From assembly GCA_046481785.1 (NCBI GenBank), contig JAWOJF010000383.1, forward strand, positions 1 to 5,442: DNA of 5,442 nt, in the 5' to 3' direction. Position numbers and translations under genes: made by a program. Shown here piece after piece: positions 4,809-5,442 of this stretch. The stretch's first letter is position 1. Each line of letters begins with the position of its first letter. Origin of the DNA: JAWOJF01 sp046481785 (GTDB lineage: Bacteria > Bacteroidota > Ignavibacteria > Ignavibacteriales > Ignavibacteriaceae). The notes beneath the pieces are model-generated. The model saw only the letters and a list, made by a program, of their open reading frames with translations. It ran no database searches and was not told the origin of the DNA.

Positions 4809-5379
4809 TGTCGATGAGAAAGTGCATGATGAGTTGGTTTCTAAGATCGTCGATCTCACCAAGAAGCTCAGCGTGGGCCAACCGACCGACGGCGCGACGA
4901 ACGTTGCGGCGGTGATCAATAAGCGGTCATTTGAGTCTACGCTCGGCTATATCGACAAAGGCATCGAGGAAGGCGGCGTTCTTTTGACCGGTGGTAATGG
5001 TGACGGTTCGGAAGGATATTTTATAGAACCGACGATAATCGATAACGTCGAGCCCGGTGCGACGATCGAGCAGGAAGAGATCTTTGCTCCGGTCCTTGCG
5101 GTGATCAAGGCACGTGATTACGATCATGCATTAGAGATCGCGAACGGGACGGAATTTGGCCTTACTGGAGCGGTCTATTCGGCATCTCAGGAGAGGCTAG
5201 ACAGGGCGAGCCGTGAATTTCACGTAGGCAATCTCTACTTGAACAGAAAGTGTACGGGAGCACTCGTCGGCGTCCATCCGTTTGGCGGATTTAATATGAG
5301 CGGAACAGACTCAAAGGCGGGCGGACGAGAGTATTTGCTCCAATTCATGCAGGGTAAATCAATTTCTCAAAAGTTATGA
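4804..5379 (+). CDS. 5'-truncated L-glutamate gamma-semialdehyde dehydrogenase, C-terminal fragment
   Basis: In-frame homology begins near 4804 (S-I-V-D-E-K-V-H-D-E-L), just after an in-frame TAA at 4801, and runs to TGA at 5379. It gives about 191 residues of a family usually above 500. The family (PruA/RocA type) oxidises glutamate semialdehyde to glutamate with NAD in proline catabolism. Counting from the GTG at 4822, retained parts are QEEIFAPV (84-91, cofactor-binding Glu region), HALEIANGTEFGLTGAV (102-118), FHVGNLYLNR (133-142), PFGGFNMSGTDSKAGG (153-168) and the C-terminal strand. The nucleotide-binding domain and the catalytic Cys (GQKCSACSR in relatives, about a dozen residues upstream) are missing, so it cannot be active alone. 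A GTG start at 4822 is only formal. Base composition is much richer in G+C than the other genes: two 60-base lines at 4861 and 5041 contain 38 and 36 G/C, against 17 at 4081 and 22 at 1261. It could be a relic of transfer or an assembly join. Confidence 0.85.
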   Translation, partial: SIVDEKVHDELVSKIVDLTKKLSVGQPTDGATNVAAVINKRSFESTLGYIDKGIEEGGVLLTGGNGDGSEGYFIEPTIIDNVEPGATIEQEEIFAPVLAVIKARDYDHALEIANGTEFGLTGAVYSASQERLDRASREFHVGNLYLNRKCTGALVGVHPFGGFNMSGTDSKAGGREYLLQFMQGKSISQKL

Positions 5380-5415
5380 CTATTAAGACCGGCTTGAGTT
5401 ACAGAAGATTCCACG

Positions 5416-5431
5416 GCATTTCGAGAAATGC
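5416..5431 (+). terminator. Weak terminator-like hairpin after the dehydrogenase fragment
   Basis: GCATTTC-GA-GAAATGC is a 7-bp inverted repeat (effective loop CGAG) followed by AGCTTTTGCTT, which is only moderately T-rich. It lies 37 bases after the TGA, a fitting position for transcript termination of the aldehyde dehydrogenase gene in its source genome. Confidence 0.35.
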
Positions 5432-5442
5432 AGCTTTTGCTT

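Noticed and set aside
4927..5127. 66-codon minus-strand open frame opposite the dehydrogenase fragment
   Set aside because: Antisense shadow of a conserved aldehyde-dehydrogenase region in GC-richer DNA.

Overview
The window is AT-rich bacterial DNA carrying five intact plus-strand genes, two repeat-filled intergenic stretches and, at the right end, a GC-richer gene fragment that looks foreign to the rest. The organism is probably a member of the Bacteroidota/Chlorobi-Ignavibacteria group. This rests on TAnnTTTG-type -7 promoter elements ahead of two genes, general scarcity of Shine-Dalgarno sequences, and intergenic low-complexity repeats of a kind I associate with that group. It is an inference from style and not a taxonomic proof.

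Layout. Positions 1-464 hold no gene: a 113-bp direct repeat occurs twice 170 bp apart, with three short palindromes, a decayed hexamer tract and a CTCTGTG-type array, then a possible promoter. Positions 465-2236 are a two-gene operon: thymidine/pyrimidine-nucleoside phosphorylase (deoA), then a small ferritin-like diiron protein whose start codon overlaps the deoA stop by one base. A long hairpin follows. Positions 2397-2942 encode a stand-alone RibD-C/dihydrofolate-reductase-like protein. Positions 3176-4469 are a second two-gene operon, read from a good TAnnTTTG promoter: a four-helix membrane protein and a two-domain GNAT acetyltransferase, overlapping by 11 bp. Positions 4470-4803 are non-coding and contain a canonical terminator pointing the wrong way for every visible gene, a heptamer array, a hexamer array and CACAGAG arrays. 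From about 4804 the composition changes abruptly, and the C-terminal third of an L-glutamate gamma-semialdehyde dehydrogenase follows to 5379.

How the genes work together. DeoA salvages pyrimidine deoxynucleosides to free base and sugar 1-phosphate. The ferritin-like protein probably handles iron or peroxide, and no direct metabolic link between the two is visible. The membrane protein and GNAT enzyme are tightly co-translated, so a shared role is plausible but unknown. The aldehyde dehydrogenase fragment lacks its catalytic half and is either a transferred relic or an assembly join to another genome. I found no mobile element, CRISPR array, tRNA or rRNA, and no clearly new defence or biosynthetic system.
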